Source of the DNA: Balanoglossus misakiensis
Taxonomy: Eukaryota; Hemichordata
Assembly (NCBI GenBank): GCA_040954595.2
Contig: CM082585.2
Span: forward strand, 9,734,001-9,798,000
Direction of reading: 5' to 3'
Length of the DNA stretch: 64,000 nucleotides
The first letter of the stretch is position 1; each line of letters starts with the position of its first letter. Below, piece after piece: positions 50,601-63,045 of the stretch. The translations under genes and the position numbers were made by a program. Below the pieces are notes generated by a model. It did not search any database, was not told the origin of the DNA, and saw nothing but the letters and a program-made list of their open reading frames with translations.

Positions 50601-53600
50601 GTTTGGTCCAAACACATTGTTTTCTATAGTAAGGATGGAACTTTATACAGGGAAATAGGGGTGAAGGGTTAACTGTCATGTGCCAGCTTTTTATAATAAA
50701 ATTTTATAATGTGTATTGAGAAATACTACAAGATTTATTTTTTATTTTTTTCCTGTATCTCTGCTAATGTAAATCTTTTCTTTGCAGTGGTGATGACCAA
50801 GCCATACATAGCAGGCACAGCATCTACTGGAAAACCCAATGTTATCATTGTACAGAAAGCACCAACCAAGACAGTGGCTGTCACAAAAACAACACCAAGT
50901 GCATCCATACAGAAAAGTACACATGTGAGTATCCATGAAATCATTTACGTGCAGGATCCATCTTGATTGAAATTTGTTCAAAGGATTTCATCAAACCTTG
51001 CTGAACACAATCTGAGAATGTTATTAATTTTTATCCAGTTTAATTCTTGCCCTCTTTCATTCCAGGAAATCCCTGGCAATAAGACCATCATAGTGTCCAC
51101 CACCAGTGGTAACCAGAGCAGAGTTGTGTCAACACTGCCACTGCCACAGACAATGCAAGGAGCTGTTAAACCTGGCACCAGTCAGAACAAGACACAGGTA
51201 AGTCAAGTGACATTGGTCTGGGCGAGGCATGTCTGATCATAGATCAACAATCACAGAGTCAGGCAGCAAAAATCAGTCTTGACTTATTCCAAATGATGAG
51301 ATTCGGAAAGCATGAAATCTTTAAATCCTGTAAGGTATTCCCATTTCATTTCATTTTCCTCTTCTTGTTCAAATTCCCCGTAGCAGGTAGTGATAAGACC
51401 CAAACCGACCGGAATGCAGGCACCGATATCGGAGCAGGTGGAGAGGCGTTCGGGATCGCCGATACTGTCGGAACTCATGCAGCAGTCAACGGAGCTGGAC
51501 ATTCCAAACGTAATTCCGACACCCAGCCAGAGCGGCACAGGTCATATCTCGCCGTGTGTTGCGGATGAAACAAGCTCCGTTGGATCTGGGCAAAGTGAAA
51601 GCAAAGGTGTGTGTAGCCTGTGATGTCAAGTTCTCATTGGAGAGTGGATGGATATTCCTACCCAGAACAAGACAGAATTTACCCTCAAATCAACTTGAAA
51701 TCCAGGAAATAATCATACAGCGTTTCATTCATAATGTTTGATTTATAGAGATGACTTTGTGTCTCTAAATTAATTGTTTCAAATTCACTTTCCGTTTCAG
51801 TTGAAATTAAACACACTGGGGATATCTTGGAGGCAGCTGTGGCAGCCATCACCAATGGCAACCAGTGGGTGGAGTATGATGATCCCATGCCAACAGTCTC
51901 CCAGGCAACACCAACGCTGCCGTCAACCTACCAAGAGAAGTCGGCCTCCTCGGCCATCAAGGCTTTGTTGGAAATACGCAGAGATCCTACAAAAGGTGAA
52001 ATCTCCCAGAATATAGTTATGTTTTTGTATTTTTTCGCCAATTTTCAAGTTCCCAATTGACTCGCATAATACTTGCCTTTCAGTTGAGACGACTCGACAC
52101 CAAACCATTGATCTAAGTAAGATGGCTGTGCCGCTGCAGATGCCGAAAACAGAGAGTCCAACGTCAACGTCTAGTACGAGCACAAGTGCATCGGGAATGG
52201 GGACCAGTATTCTGCCAGAATTCTTCACAGTTGGTAAGTCACTTGCCACCAGCTACTGTGACAACACTTGAAATTGTTTGAGGATTAGTGGACCCTCTAA
52301 CAAGCATGATTTCCGACTGTATTGCAGCTTACAGAGTCATTCAGTGTATTTGATGCTTCTCTTATAGACACCACACCCAAGGCTCCCCCGAGCGGAGAAC
52401 TCCAGGGCTCGGCATTCCTGCAGACGGCCACCATGGAAGTGGAGAAGGCGCTCCAGGAACGCAACAAGGCCCTGCAGCAGCAAGGACAGATACAGGACTC
52501 GGACACGTTCCCCGATCTGACAATCCACAAGGCCGGCAACCGGCAGAAGAGGAGCGAGATCCTCTCCATCGAGGAGCAAGGTTTCCAAGGAAACGGGGGC
52601 GAAGGCACGTCGTTGTTGAACGCACCGCAGGAAGGCGCCGGCGGTCAGCTCGATCCACGGACAGGCCTCTTCCATTTGGGAGAATCGGGGAAGAAGAAGG
52701 AAGCCAACTTGTCCAGTTTGTTGGCAGGAGACGAGGAACCCTCACCGGATAACAAACCACAGGGCGCGCCAGAAAAGGCGAAAGTGGACATCACCGGTCA
52801 CTCGGAATTGTTGAAACACTTGACCGGCTCTGCAAGGGAAGAGAAGGAGATTGATCCGTATGAATTCCTGAACAGGGATTTTTTATCGAATCCAACTGCA
52901 GTCGATAGCAAAGAATCACAGCCTCCCAGCAGCTCACAGGTTTCACCGCCAACGTCGACCGCAGCGAGTATTGACCCCAGCGCAACCAAGCACTCCACAG
53001 CCACTAGCGTCGCGAGCACTCAGGGCGTACAGGAAGCTACCGAACCGCCCGTCACGAGCGTCTTCAGCGCGTACCCGTCAGCGGCCGAGAAGCTTAGCGC
53101 AATGGCTGCAACAAGGGAGGAACGTATACGCATTACTGGATTCAGTGTTGAAACAAGCAGACAATCAGAAGGTGGGGTGAAACTGAAAGCGGGCCTCATA
53201 CCTTTACAGGACATCGTAGCAGGCAAAATATCGAGTGTAACAGCGCAAGCAACGGTAAGTTGTCAAAAAGTAAATTTCATGGTCATGTCACTCTAAAAAA
53301 TAAAATGGACAGTAGCTGCAAGTTTTGATGTTGTGGTCTTTTCAATGATTGACAATGTTCTCTTACAGACTACAGAGAATGCAGAGCACATTACGACGCC
53401 CTTAGTCTCGACCACTCCTGCTCTGTCGACCTCCACAGTCATGTCAGCGCCAGCAACGTGTGTGATGGTGGAGTCAACCAGCCTCGACACAAGCCACATG
53501 AACATTGAAGACTTCACCAGTCAGAGGTTACAGCACGAAGAAGACAGCGCCCTCAGGCATGAAGATTCCCTCGCTGGATGGGACGACCCTGGGTGTATAG

Positions 53601-55192
53601 GTAATCGTAGTCGTCAAGTTTTCTGAATGTGTGTGTGTGTGTGCACCACTGACTCAACAAACTCACTGGTGACTCTAGAAAATTATCTACACTACATGCA
53701 AAGGTATAGGACTGACTCAGGGAAATTTTTAAAAATCCTCAAATTGAATCAAAGCTTTTAAAAATTATGTTGTTAGAGGGCATACTGACCCTCACCACTT
53801 TCGTTTTTGTGATTGACAGGCACACAGAGCTGTAGCAGTGGTTCGGGCACAGAAAGTTCATGTACAGTGGACAGTTTCAATGCAGCCTTGAGAGCAAGCA
53901 AACGGAAAAGAAAAGCCCCTGTCCCAATCGATGAAGCCCCAATCCCATCCAACTTACCAAGCTGGGTTAGAGCAGCTCTCAAGTAAGTACCATTATGTCT
54001 TTCAGAAATCAATTCACATTATTTAGAAATCTTCAAACATGAGATATGTTCTTGAATTGCAAATCACAATTTGCGCTCTTCTAATTTATGTCATTTTAAA
54101 TTAGAATTATCGGAGACTGTCCAAATTATTGGTGTGTGTTTGTATTGTTTTTCATATGTTTATTTGGTCTCTTTTTTCATTTATCAGTTTACTACAAAGG
54201 GTGTCCAGGTATCGAGGTTCTAACAAATCTAAAGGTGAACTCAACGCTGCTTCCTGGTTCACCAGACCGGGTGAGTAATTATCAGCGACTTTGTAATGAA
54301 GATTAAAGTTTAAGAGAAACAAAGGTACAGATGATGACAGTTGTGGCATTTTCAATGACACGGATTTGTCTTGTTTGATATTTTAGTTGATCCAGCTGAA
54401 GCACCGGGATACCACAAAATAATCAAGCAACCCATGGATTTCGGAACTGTCAAGAGGAAATTAGAAGTAAGTGAAATTTCATTTGGAAATGACAGATACT
54501 ATGGAAAGAAAAAGTCTTACTGGAAACTTCCATACAATGATTATATTAATGGCCGTTGATGCATTGACACCATGGTATAATTTTCAAGTACCTGTTTCAT
54601 AGTTCAATTTGAATATTAAGACAGCAATAATCTGCTAAGTGGAAACTGTCAAGTTTTTTAGAAAAGTCAATATATTTTCTCTTTCTTTTGTTATGAATGA
54701 TCAGACCGGTCTGTACAGAGATTTCAATGAGTTCAACATCGACATGCTGCTGGTCAGGGCAAATTGTATGAAGTACAATCCACCTGGTCACGAAGCAAGG
54801 AAAGACTGCGAGGAAGTGTTCCAGTTTTACATGATGGAGTACGGCAAAATGATTGACAAGTGGCAAAAGGTGAGAAGTCAGACTTGGGCTGTGCAACTTG
54901 GGGTGTGAAAATTAGCTGTCAGGTGGCAAAAGTCAATCAGTGAATTATTTTTTATGAAACTCTTGGTTGCTTGAGGGATTCACGTCAGCTGACAAAATAT
55001 GTTGCCAGAAGGAATTTTTAACTTACTTTCTCAAAAACTGGAATCCTGTAATGAATTTGTATAGTGGCCCTGTCTGATGATCTGATTCTTGTTCGTGAAA
55101 TGTGCCTTTCTTTTTATCAGATTCACAGCACACCTCCAAAGTCACCAAAGAAACCGCGAACTGAAGCTGTCAGAAGTCCTCCAAAGTCGTAA
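47669..55192 (+). CDS. EMSY: EMSY transcriptional repressor with a C-terminal bromodomain, 21 coding exons
   Basis: Human EMSY is a chromatin protein that binds BRCA2 and HP1 and acts with SIN3/KDM5A. Exons: 47669-47829, 47993-48067, 48217-48392, 48577-48741, 48889-49151, 49357-49558, 49675-49923, 50051-50203, 50297-50461, 50788-50924, 51066-51197, 51387-51606, 51801-51995, 52084-52233, 52335-53254 (or from 52368), 53369-53600, 53820-53982, 54188-54270, 54387-54466, 54705-54869 and 55121-55192. All join in phase, giving 1385 codons (1374 with the later acceptor; human 1322). The N-terminus is the ENT domain (LSRDECK-type start, ISTERHRAEVRRAVNDEKLTT), then EWAIEGRRLVPLMPRLVPQT, Ser/Thr-rich repeats, SPVKITFTK, VKIITQ, TIDLSKMAVPLQM and LDPRTGLF. 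The vertebrate end aligns at DFTSQRL. Beyond it is a bromodomain (about 1255-1360) with EAPGYHKIIKQPMDFGTVKRKL and NCMKYN, whose last Asn (about 1332) is the acetyl-lysine contact. A basic tail follows. Confidence 0.93.
50581..50672. repeat. Interspersed repeat, copy 1 (EMSY intron 9)
   Basis: It has the core GGTCCAAACACATTGTTTTC followed by TATAGTAAGGATGG, bounded by GTAACCCTC on the left and AGGGTTAAC on the right, which are rough inverted copies. A second copy lies in the ANKRD39 3' flank at 61590-61665. It is probably a short non-autonomous element. Confidence 0.55.
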
Positions 55193-55590
55193 CCTCGGTT
55201 GAAACATCAAGGACTATTCTCAGTCTGTGATTGGATGCACGCGTCGCGGTCATCACTCTGATTCAAGATGCTGGATGTGCCACTTGGATTTTGAAAGCTC
55301 TTGGTAGATTAAACTAGACACTTACCCTAAAACTGTCCACCACTGATGATCCCAGCATCCCAACAAGCACAGCCACAACCATGGAATGGGGTAATCTCAA
55401 TACAATGCAAGTTAACCCTCAATAGGAATGCTGCTTACATAGATCGATATGTAATTTTGAATGAACTGGTTTTAATCATTTGTACAAGGCTTGGTCAGAA
55501 GGTTATATATTTTGCATATTATATGTTTTATACTTCATTTCTTTGGCATAATTGAGTCAGTGTCATTTAAGACAGAAGGCATACTTTTGG
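55193..55590 (+). other. EMSY 3' UTR and convergent junction
   Basis: Non-coding sequence after the EMSY stop. ATTAAA at about 55308 is a possible weak poly(A) signal. The right end meets the 3' end of a minus-strand transcript. Confidence 0.4.
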
Positions 55591-56228
55591 ATGTATTTAT
55601 TTATTTACAGTTTGACTTTCATATGTACATGTATCTTAATAAGATCCAATTCTTGAGATATTGTTGACAAACACAGACTTATGCACGGCATAAACCTCCA
55701 TCGCGTAACCACGGCGAAAGAAACGAATTCTGTAGTCTTGTCATTTTCGGTGACATGAGATGGCGTGATTCCACCTGGAAATGGATAAAATGTTTAAATA
55801 AGAGACGATAGATGATGACATGGACGGAAATAAAAGTACCTCTATTGCTAGCCCCCAGATACGTTGTTAATGGCAACCCAACGTAGTTGTGTACGTTGCA
55901 ATCAGTAAAGAAACAAAGTTGATAATTTTTAACAGTTGACATTAAAACACATTCCATACATTGGCTACAGATACAATGTTACATATAATACACGCACACA
56001 CACACGCGTGCACACATACATACATACATACATACATACTGTACATACATACACACACACATACATACATACATACATACCTGACTTTTTAGACGGACTC
56101 TGCTTTTAGGTTATCTTCAGTCGTCACTTCTTGTGTATCCTTAGTTTTACTTAAATTGTTTTCCATTTCCTCTTCCCTTTTACTGTCGTTCTGATGTTGC
56201 GGTCGTCTCTTTCTTCTTGGGAGGAGGC
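55591..56228 (-). CDS. Probable 3' exons of an unidentified minus-strand gene
   Basis: Reading the minus strand, a TTTTCAG acceptor (exon edge about 56227) opens a frame rich in Lys, Arg and Glu (PRRKRRPQHQNDSKREEEM, then NNLSKTKDTQEVTTEDNL). It stops at about 56093, just before a donor TCAG|GTATGT at about 56083. A further acceptor (TTTCCAG at about 55775) and a tandem AATAAA near 55595 would give a last untranslated exon. The tail looks like a basic nuclear-type C-terminus, but I cannot name the family. Upstream exons should lie right of 56.3 kb; I did not identify them. It is convergent with EMSY. Confidence 0.3.
55990..56080. repeat. (ACAC)n/(ACAT)n microsatellite
   Basis: Mixed CA and CATA repeats immediately downstream of the proposed donor of the minus-strand exon. 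Confidence 0.9.
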
Positions 56229-59200
56229 TGAAAATGGAAAAAGACTGGTGCAACATTTTAATCATTTTCTAGTTGACTAGTAAAAGAGTAATAATTCTAC
56301 CGCTGTTTCCCGACCCAAGTTTCTTCCTGGTACGCAATTATGCGTGTGACCAGTGATGGCGCTGTGGCGGTAAATTGATGGCACTGACAGACAGTATTGC
56401 ATTCGCCAGAAAACGAGACATTCCACGTTTTATTTTACCAGCCAGTTCATTTTGCACCAGGATGAGCAGTAATCGTCTTATCTCAGTTATGTCATTTTCT
56501 ATATTTGTGCAGGTTCTAGTGTGTGTTTTACGCGATTGTTTACAGAGATTGTAGGGTATTGTCTGCAACGATACTTCATCTATTATTTATTATTTTGTGT
56601 GCTTTATGCATCGTACGTCACTTTACATACCAGCATTATTCTGTGTATGCTACTCATAAATTAAGCAGCGCAACAAAAATAGCTAAAACACACGGAAATT
56701 TGTTTTCGCTTATACCTCATCGTAGGATCGGGATGCCTGGCGCGCCAACCCCCCGCATATTTTCTCCTCTGGGCGTACGCAAGGTGTCCGAAACGATTCT
56801 GACTTTCGATTGTGTTTTTTTCGTTCTGTGCACAAAACGATCGAGCTGAAACGCCGAGTGTTCGACTGGTACATATTAAATCCCTGCATTTTATATGTTC
56901 TAGTGTATATTTTTACCGTGTAACTGAATTAGGTTCCTGCCTCCTACACGTAATACTTTTATGGCCTGTTAATAAATCGCCTGAATGCGGCTAAGAAAGA
57001 TTTAGTAACATAAAACAAGTGAAATAGGCCTAACTGTATTTGAAAAAATGCACAGTATTATATTTTCAAATCCGATCTTGAAAGTAGGGTGTTGTGGGAG
57101 ATATATTTATGACATAACTTGACATGACAAATAAGAGACATGGCATGTGATGTGATGTGATGGAACATGGAAAACGTTAACTGGGTAAAACGAATTCAAC
57201 AGCACGGCTATGATTTAAATCGTTCGCAGTGTCATCGACGGCGCATGACGCCATCTGCGTCCGAGCTTTTACATCACGAATGCGCATGGAATCTATTTTA
57301 ATGTCGATGGCAAGGCCACGAGCCAAGATTAGAATTCGTGTTTGTAATTGTACACGAGGTCACATGGATAATATTGCAGTTCTCGAATGAAACACGAACG
57401 AACAAGCTATTTTATCTTAATTATGAGGACGTCGACGCTTTGTGTCGTAATATTTCCATTGTCGCACATAAGTATGGACGGAACAATAGATTATTTTTAT
57501 TCAACGAATCTCCGTCAATGAACGAATATTATTTAATATCAAGCAAACCTTTCGCCTTGACATTGTACTTGTTGCATACATGATGGCGATCAATTGTAAC
57601 ACGTGGCAACTCCTCATCAAATCCAGCAAAACCAAACATGTTTGGGGGAAAAGGGTGGCTTACCCAAGTTGAAAATAAACATGCACATTTAATTTGATCA
57701 CTGGTAACACATGTCTCGCGGCTGACGTTTCACATGGCGATATAACGTTTTGTTATTTGCAAACGTAACCGATCGAGCTTTCTCTAATAAAACGTTTTCT
57801 CTCGTTGGATACATTGATGTCAGTTGCACTCACCTGAAATGGACAAACAGTGCGTATATGCACATCTTTGATTCGAGGTGTGACGGACTGGTGATTTTCG
57901 GCGTTTTGGAGCGAGGACTTTCTTCTTCTGCAACATCTACGTTCCCTGCTGCTGCAATAAATTGGCTGTACATGCGCACCATATGTAAATACATGTAATC
58001 GCGGCTGCAATTAGGGGCCTAACGCTCTACTGGTTTCCATGTCATTATCATAAGCAGTGTTATGGTAATATTCACACAACAGGCCGGCCTTGTGACCACA
58101 GTGTTGGTAATAATATATTTGCATATGTGGGACGCGCTCCAGAAAATGTCAAAACATGCTTATTACATACATGTACAAAATCATTTATTACGTACGTACG
58201 TTCGTACATACATACGTACATACACACACGCATACGTACAGACGGAAAGGAATTGGAAGGAAGGAAGGAAGATACAGCCAGGCAGACAGGCTAACAAGCA
58301 CAATGTGGTCGGCCTTATTTTCGACTTTTTTATTTCGTTTCTGGAACGACGCATAGACCCTCGTCCGCTCGCACGGGTCTTTGGCTCGACCGCAGTCTAT
58401 TTTTCGGGGAGCAAGACCTTGCCTTGCGAAGATAATAGACAACCTGGACACGTTTCCTTAGAGACAGTGAGTGCACCGCTTCTTGTTCATTTCGGGGAAT
58501 ATGATTGGCTGGAAGTTCGCGCAAGCGCTGTCGATACGTAAACAGACATGCCCCCAAATTCAAGATGGCTTCCAGTCAGTGTTAACGATCGACCTGTCAT
58601 GCATGATCGCTTGGTATGCAAGAGTCTTGGCTTCGTGGGCTTGCGGCGTTGGGGAAAATGAACACTTTCCGAAGATGGTGAATGCTCACGGGGAAAATCA
58701 GGAAGAGTAGTCAGTGTATATCTGAATATCTGATGAATTGCGAATGGACTTCCGGGTGTGCAACTGTTTATGTTCGTCTGCAACAATGTGGGACAGGCAA
58801 GACATACAAGGAGTCGGCTTCAGGTAATGCGTGAATCACATGCGTTTTATTGATCACGTGTCTACCCGGTACATTAATTTATGTTCTTGGCACGCTTCCC
58901 CGTGACCAAACAAACGACGTGAATGGGAACTGTTTATCGTTGGCACTCTGTGGGCAAGTCATAACCTCCCCAGCAGCGACGGTTTGTGATCAATCTTTGT
59001 GGGGGAATTCGGGCATTGGTGTTCGGAGTACCAGCGGCCGAGATCTTGTGGCACAAGATCAAAAGGCAGCGCCGCGCCGGACTATCAGGCTGGTACGTGA
59101 TTTGCAATAATAGTGCGATCGTTTTCCCAAGCTCTCCTGCCTCGTGCGTACCGAACCCGCACCGTAGCTACGAACGCTTTTGATGAAGCTTAAGTTTGCC

Positions 59201-59273
59201 CGACCCCGATCTGCAAACGCTGAGACTGTCACTGACTAGCCAGTGATACCGTTACCAAATCGCGTCACCAAAC
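56229..59273. other. Intergenic DNA upstream of ANKRD39
   Basis: No exon is securely called. CAAGATGGC at 58561-58569 resembles a YY1 site and could mark a transcription start about 700 bases before the ANKRD39 ATG, or serve the minus-strand gene. A short ACGT/CATA-type repeat lies at 58190-58235. Frames of 60-159 codons here look like chance. Confidence 0.35.
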
Positions 59274-61445
59274 ATGGCAACAGACTCAAACCCAGCAACG
59301 TCATGCAAGCATGACCATGCAAATGGCTGTAGCCACGGACAGGCGCCCCATCGTTCGGTAACGCAGACCCTGGACGAAATGGACTTTGAGAGAGGTGTGT
59401 GGTCAGCAGCGATGAACGGAGAATTCGAGAAAGTTAAGAAGTACCTGGATGGTGACCATGGCAATCCAAATGCCCTGGACTCCTCAGGATATACAGCATT
59501 GGTTAGTATTTTTTTTTCTCAAATTTATATAAACAAATTCAAGTGATGTGAAATGTTCATCTGTGACTTATAACTTTAGATCACTGCCCTGTGATGTGTT
59601 TGCCTGCCCTTCATCACCTGATCACTGTCCCTCCGAAAGTGCCTACACGTTCTTATATAGGGTCAAATAAGGTCATGCAAGGTATAGAGGTCATTGACCT
59701 CTACCAAATGACAGTCATCATCATATCATCACCACTGTGACAGGGCTTTGAAAAAATACCTATATTGACATGAAGAATTGTTGGCAGTAATGACATGGGC
59801 GAATCGTATTAGCTGTGGAAAACATACAGAATCAAAAAGGACATTGAAATTTATCGGGACTAGTGATATATTATGGTTTCCTGGTATGCTTTTATAACAC
59901 TGTGCTATTATTAATGGGCTCTCTGTTGGAGTCAGTCTGTCAATTGAATCATTTTATGGTAATGTGCTGGTAGGTGGACATGTGTGATGGATTTGGAGGG
60001 AGATTATCCGTTGGGAACCCTTTGTCATTTTTCCTGGGGAGTTTTTCACACTCCAGAGCAGTGTGTGGCTTTAGGAATAAAATGTCAAACCGTCATCTTA
60101 GGGGAGAATCATGTGATTTCGGGAAAAAAGATGTGATATCATTTTCGTCAAGTCCTTTAATTTTTAACATGTTTTTCTCTGTTCATCTTATCTGTCTATG
60201 TACCTCGCTCACAGCCCACACTCCTGAATAAAACATGCTAGTCTGAGCCACAGGACTGCAGTTTGGCAAATTGCCAGGATTGAAGTATCTTGAATTGCAA
60301 ATGTTGGCCTGGAACGCTAATGGCTTGCTAGATTAGCATCATTTTTTCTCCTGAGTAGCAATTCACCTCAGAGTCACGGAATCTCTTGATTACTGGGAGT
60401 AATATATCAAAGTGCCTGAATTACACTACCATGAAACTGCTAACCCTTTGTTAACCCTGACTTTGAAGAAAGCCATGTTGTATATTTTTTTAAATTTTGT
60501 TTTGTATCTGTTCCTTTGTTTAAAACTGATTTGTTTTTTTCTCTTGGTATGCCAGCATTATGCCAGTAGAAACGGCCACCTGGACACATGCAAACTGCTG
60601 CTGGACCACAAGGCGGATCCCAACATCCAGACAAAGTCTGGCGTTGCACCGCTACACCGGGCTGCATACTGTCAACACGCCAACATCATAAAACTGCTGC
60701 TGTCCCAGCAAGCAGATCCGACGCTGACCGACGATGACGGTAAAAGTCCTCTGCACAAGGTAAGATGCTCTACGTTGCGTTTTTAAGCCCGCATTATATA
60801 TGAATTGTATTTTCACTATTCACATATCAGAATTATGGCCAATGGCAGTATGGATATAAATGGTGCATTTATGATCCTGTTTGTGGGTGCAATGGAGAAT
60901 TGACTCAGAAGCCACAATAACACCATATGTGCCCTCTATTTATAGCTAACGTTCAATCATGTGTTTAATATCATTTCTGGCATATGGAATTTTATTCATT
61001 GTTCGGTTCCAACCATAATGTTTTGAAATAGAATGCCAAAAAAATAATTAAAAAAAATTAAAACAAGTCTTTGTTGTCTAGACTGCGTGAGTTAAGTCAT
61101 TCTAATCTCAATCTTCCAAATTTCAAAATTTTCTTTCTTCGTGTCCTTGTACAGGCAGCTGAGAAGGGAAACTTTGAAATCTGCCAGATGCTCGTGTCGG
61201 TGAATCCAACCGTCGGGGAAGCCATGAAAGACATCCAGGACTACAGGGGCAAAATGGCGCTCGATTATGTGCCCGATGACAACGAGGCACTGAGAGATTT
61301 GCTGCAACCCATGCTTCGGGACAGCGAAGTCGAGCGACCCAGTCCCGGAGATGACAGCGTTGATGACGAAGAAGAAAGGCAGAGATTCAGAAAAGAACTC
61401 GAAGAAAGTTTCGGTCTCAGAGATGACTTTGAAGATGACCTTTGA
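59274..61445 (+). CDS. ANKRD39: ANKRD39, ankyrin repeat domain protein 39, 3 exons
   Basis: A small ankyrin-repeat protein; its exact partner is not established. Exons 59274-59501, 60556-60759 and 61155-61445 all join between codons (phase 0) for 240 residues. The N-terminus has a His/Cys-rich stretch (CKHDHANGCSHG), then the family signature QTLDEMDFERGVWSAAMNGEF. Ankyrin repeats follow: GYTALHYASRNGHLDTCKLL (about 72-91), APLHRAAYCQHANIIKLLL, and SPLHKAAEKGNFEICQML. Human ANKRD39 is about 183 residues and stops soon after the LRDLL motif. Here an acidic, Glu/Arg/Asp-rich tail of about 45 residues is added after LRDLLQPML and ends DDFEDDL. The start is the first ATG in frame and matches the human MAT- start. 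Confidence 0.94.
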
Positions 61446-63045
61446 ACTCTGTTTTGCAGCTCTGTCGAAACATTGATCACTAGAAAAAAATAACTGACCC
61501 TTTGTAAACTGCCTGAGTTTAGATGATAATGAGCTTATAAGATCTTATTCTAAAAATGTTGGTGCTGACATTTATTGGATATTCAGATCAACCCTTTCAC
61601 CACAATGGTTCAGTCCAAACCCATTGTGTTCTATAGTAAGGTTGGACCTCTAAAGACGGAACTGATTGAGGTTGAGCAGACTGATTTCAATATTTCATAT
61701 ATATTTTCATGATTTTTCAAGAGTATAATTTATTATAAACTTTTTGATGCGATGTTTTGATCCATTTACTGATGACAATGTCAATGTCAGCATTCTAAAT
61801 CCAGTGCCATATTTTTTTGGCAGTGTCTATTGCCAACAAACGATTGACATTTTCAAAATGTTTAATTGATAAGTGTGAAAGTGAAAATAATTATAGTATT
61901 TGTTTTGTTGTGTAATATTTTTAATACTTACTGTGAGGTCCATTTCTTTCTTGTGAACTTGTGTGTGCTGCTTCTTGTTGAAAGCTTTAAAATGGTGCTT
62001 ATTCATACTAATTAATTAAATTGAAAGTACAGGCATATTTATTCTCTTGATGTGGCAGGTGAAATTTTACAGTCTTGGGAAATGATAACCTGAAAGTTAT
62101 GAACCTGAGGATGATTTTTTGTATTCTTGATTGTGTTTGTATAATATTCCAAATTCCATGCTAAGATTTATATTTTGGATTGTCATGCAGACTGTGTAGC
62201 TATTTAGAAGATTGCGCATATGTAATGCACAGATTAAATACAGTATAACATGTTTACTTTTGCTTCATGGACACATCGGGGCATGTACAGCTGTTGCCTA
62301 TAACATTTCAGACAAATATTTGTGAATTGATTTCATTGTCAGAATTAGAAACTTGGTTATTTTAATCATACCGAATCAACATTTTAAATTACAAAGGATA
62401 TCATATTGCTAGATAGGGCACACTTATTTGAATGTTTTAATTGAGAAACATCATGATATGGATTTAATTTATTTTTGCCAGAGTTTATTTTGCAATACAT
62501 GTATATGAGAATCTGCATTGTGTATTAAAAATACATGTATACTCACGCACGTACGTCTATTCTTTTGACCTTTGCCCTGCCCCAGCCTTTGCATGCCCAT
62601 GATTGAAAATAGCGCCACCTACATTTGCAGATATGCATTATTTTGTTTTCCCCTGTTTAACATTACTCAAACTTCTATATAAACTTTACATAAACGGTGA
62701 CAAGAATGAGACTTCATGGATTGAATCCAGATTATCCGCTGATCACCCAGTATTTTAAGACAGTCACCAGGGGATATACACTGGGGCCGACAAACAGAAT
62801 ATTTTTCGTAATCAATATGAAAGAATTTGCCAAGATTTTACTCATAACAGACTGATTTTTTTCGTTCATACAGGTACTCAGACATCATGGCTGCAGATAT
62901 CATCGAATCACTTTTTGGCAATTTCCTCTGTTATGTATATTTTCACGTGTAAATAGTTCTTATAGAAGTAATAAATGATAATAGGAAAACTATTGCGACA
63001 ACTGAAAAACTAGTACGTATTCGAATTTAATTCCTGGAAAAGACC
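61446..63045 (+). other. ANKRD39 3' UTR and downstream DNA
   Basis: AT-rich, with no open frame of interest. It contains interspersed repeat copy 2. AATAAA at 62970-62975 is a possible distal poly(A) signal; nearer ones are not clear. Confidence 0.4.
61590..61665. repeat. Interspersed repeat, copy 2 (ANKRD39 3' flank)
   Basis: It shares AACCCTTTCACCAC, ATGGTT, AGTCCAAAC, CATTGTGTTC and TATAGTAAGGTTGGA with the copy in EMSY intron 9, with scattered differences. It is in the same orientation. Confidence 0.55.
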
